In this document: in pieces, positions 6,152 through 7,554 of the stretch
Layout: the number at the start of each line of letters is the position of its first letter
Numbering within the stretch: position 1 is the first letter of the stretch
Source of the DNA: an uncultured Bacillota bacterium
GTDB lineage: Bacteria > Bacillota > UBA994 > UBA5500
Assembly: GCA_937874815.1 (NCBI GenBank)
Contig: CALNBW010000012.1
Coordinates: 1 to 7,554, forward strand
DNA: 7,554 bases
Direction: 5' to 3'
The notes under the pieces: model-generated
Database searches by the model: none
What the model saw: the letters and a program-made list of their open reading frames with translations, nothing else
Told to the model about the DNA's origin: nothing
Program-made: the position numbers and the translations under genes

Positions 6152-7435
6152 GTGACCAAGTCGGAACTAAATGTCTCATTACTAGATATGGTAATGTGCG
6201 TGTCTCGCACAGCTGACTTAGTCAGCCCGGTGGTGGCTGATCATCAGAAACGTGTAGCTTATCTCGCTGCTCGCCTCGCGGCAGCCGTTGGTCTTGATAA
6301 AAAGGAACAAACACAAATACTAGCAGCAGGAGCGCTCCACGATATCGGTGCTCTCTCTTTGAGTGACCGGCTATCAGCACTGGATTTTGAGACAAAGCAT
6401 ACCGCCTTGCATGCGCAAGTTGGCGCTACCCTATTGCGTGGTTATCCTTTATTAGCTGATCTAGCCGATTTGGTTCAGCATCACCATACCTATTGGGATG
6501 ACAAGGGTGCTCAGCCTCCCTTGGGAGGGCAGTTGGTTCATCTAGCAGATAGAATAGATGTGCTCCTGCGCCACGGTCACGATACCTGCCTATTAACACA
6601 AGTAGAAGGCGTTTGCCAGCGAATTGAGGCCGTTGCTGGTCGTATGTTCGACCCAGACCTAGTGGCCGTCTTTCTGGACCTGGCGAAGCAGGAATCTCTA
6701 TGGCTCGATTTACAACCTGGTATGATAAACATTGCACTGGCGGGTCAAGCAGGCGATGATAATGTCATTCTCGACATGGACGCTTTGCTCGGGTTTGCCC
6801 AGTTAATCAGTCACCTCATAGATTTCCGCAGTCGTTTTACTGCAACCCATTCTGAAGGGGTGGCAGCCGCTGCCAAGGCTGTTGGTCGGGCATTAGGCTA
6901 TGCCCCGGAACACTGTCGTAGGATACGCGTGGCAGGCTATTTGCACGACCTCGGCAAATTAGCCGTTCCGAGCGATTTGCTGGAGAAACCTGGTGCGCTA
7001 ACTCCAGCTGAATTCGCGGTTATTCGCAGCCATACTTACTATACATATCGTAGCTTAGAGGTGGTGCGTGGCCTGGAGAAGATTGCTGCCTGGGCCGCTT
7101 ATCATCATGAACGGCTAGATGGGAAAGGCTATCCTTTCCGTCTGCCTGGTGACGCCCTCTGCCCGGAGGCGCGCCTGATGGCAGTAGCTGATGTCTACAC
7201 AGCTGTTAGTGAAGATCGGCCCTATCGCCAGGGCATGCCACGAGCCGATGCCCAGCGCCTATTGCAGAAAATGGTGGCCAGTGGCGCCCTCGACGCCGAC
7301 ATTGTAGACTGTTTGTGCGACAACATTGATCTGGTAGAAGTGGCCCGAGTAACTGCCCAGGCTGAAGCGGTAGAAAGATATGAGGCATTTTGGCAAGAAG
7401 TTAATAGTGCAGTTTACATTTACCGCGATCTCTAG
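6152..7435 (+). CDS. Tandem HD / HD-GYP domain phosphohydrolase
   Basis: A 427-residue cytoplasmic protein with two related HD-type domains. The C-terminal one (about 220-390) is a canonical HD-GYP domain: H233, H265-D266 in HDLGK, H294, H318-H319, DGKGYP at 323-328 and D347. This family hydrolyses the second messenger cyclic-di-GMP. The N-terminal one (about 25-180) keeps H31, H63-D64, H87, a histidine run at 110-112 and D133, but HDIGK is HDIGA and the GYP segment is replaced by WDDKGAQPP. It may be inactive or have another role. No receiver, PAS or membrane domain is seen, so the input signal is unknown. The start is GTG, supported by AGGAAGGGAG ending at 6144, seven bases before. No promoter was recognised; it may be read through from rubredoxin across the palindrome. 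Confidence 0.93.
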   Translation: MTKSELNVSLLDMVMCVSRTADLVSPVVADHQKRVAYLAARLAAAVGLDKKEQTQILAAGALHDIGALSLSDRLSALDFETKHTALHAQVGATLLRGYPLLADLADLVQHHHTYWDDKGAQPPLGGQLVHLADRIDVLLRHGHDTCLLTQVEGVCQRIEAVAGRMFDPDLVAVFLDLAKQESLWLDLQPGMINIALAGQAGDDNVILDMDALLGFAQLISHLIDFRSRFTATHSEGVAAAAKAVGRALGYAPEHCRRIRVAGYLHDLGKLAVPSDLLEKPGALTPAEFAVIRSHTYYTYRSLEVVRGLEKIAAWAAYHHERLDGKGYPFRLPGDALCPEARLMAVADVYTAVSEDRPYRQGMPRADAQRLLQKMVASGALDADIVDCLCDNIDLVEVARVTAQAEAVERYEAFWQEVNSAVYIYRDL

Positions 7436-7554
7436 TACCAGAGGGCAACTCCAGCGAAAACACTACCGCATTTCTCTACAGTATGTTCGATAGCAATCAA
7501 CTGGATCTCGCGTAGCGGGCGCTCTCGCATGGCGAAGGCCGCCTGAACCATAGC
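7432..7554 (-). CDS. pdaD: Pyruvoyl-dependent arginine decarboxylase, C-terminal 40 residues (cut by window)
   Basis: The minus strand is open from the window edge to TAG (complement of 7432-7434) and encodes 40 residues. The segment IAIEHTVEKCGSVFAGVALWY closely resembles the C-terminus I recall for archaeal pyruvoyl-dependent arginine decarboxylase (EHTVEKLG....ALWY). The enzyme makes agmatine from arginine, the first step of one route to polyamines, and in bacteria often lies upstream of spermidine synthase and agmatinase genes. The self-cleavage serine and most of the protein lie outside the window, so activity cannot be judged. The stop overlaps the HD-GYP stop, and there is no terminator between the two convergent genes. 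Confidence 0.85.
   Translation of the reverse strand, partial: AMVQAAFAMRERPLREIQLIAIEHTVEKCGSVFAGVALWY

Noticed and set aside
6426..6737. Minus-strand frame of about 100 codons inside HD-GYP
   Set aside because: It is antisense to a conserved HD domain and its translation resembles no family.

Overview
This window looks like chromosome from a spore-forming, probably anaerobic member of the Firmicutes (Clostridia or Peptococcaceae-like). The reasons are a CotF-type spore coat gene, a stand-alone rubredoxin, strong AGGAGG-type ribosome binding sites before nearly every gene, and the tail of a pyruvoyl-dependent arginine decarboxylase. Base composition is near 50% GC. I see no rRNA, tRNA, CRISPR array, transposase or phage gene. 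Genus cannot be fixed from the sequence alone.

Layout. The left edge (2-853, +) is the 3' part of an imidazolonepropionase-like amidohydrolase. It converges on a ferritin gene (967-1491, -), with a bidirectional terminator between them. Ferritin is divergent from a CotF-family spore coat protein (1668-2228, +), which ends in a strong intrinsic terminator. Next come a 2H phosphoesterase-like protein (2386-3057, +) with its own sigma-A-like promoter and a ZIP-family metal transporter (3204-4046, +). The ZIP gene has a good promoter with a Fur-like dyad just downstream of the -10 box. A MATE efflux transporter (4184-5581, -) converges on the ZIP gene across a pair of inverted hairpin repeats. 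A 305-base divergent control region separates MATE from a 53-residue rubredoxin (5887-6048, +). Rubredoxin is followed by a near-perfect 46-base palindrome (REP-like) and a tandem HD/HD-GYP protein (6152-7435, +). The right edge (7432-7554, -) is the C-terminus of pyruvoyl-dependent arginine decarboxylase; its stop overlaps the HD-GYP stop in one CTAG.

How they fit. Ferritin (iron storage), the CotF-family protein (which carries a complete set of diiron-type ligands), ZIP (divalent metal transport) and rubredoxin (one-electron iron protein) give the window a loose metal and redox theme. The genes are mostly separate transcription units, so this is neighbourhood rather than a proven pathway. 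Amidohydrolase, MATE, HD-GYP and arginine decarboxylase look like ordinary housekeeping or signalling genes. I did not find a clear novel multi-gene system. The best leads are the diiron motif in the coat protein, the putative metal-responsive operator before ZIP, and the hairpin repeats.
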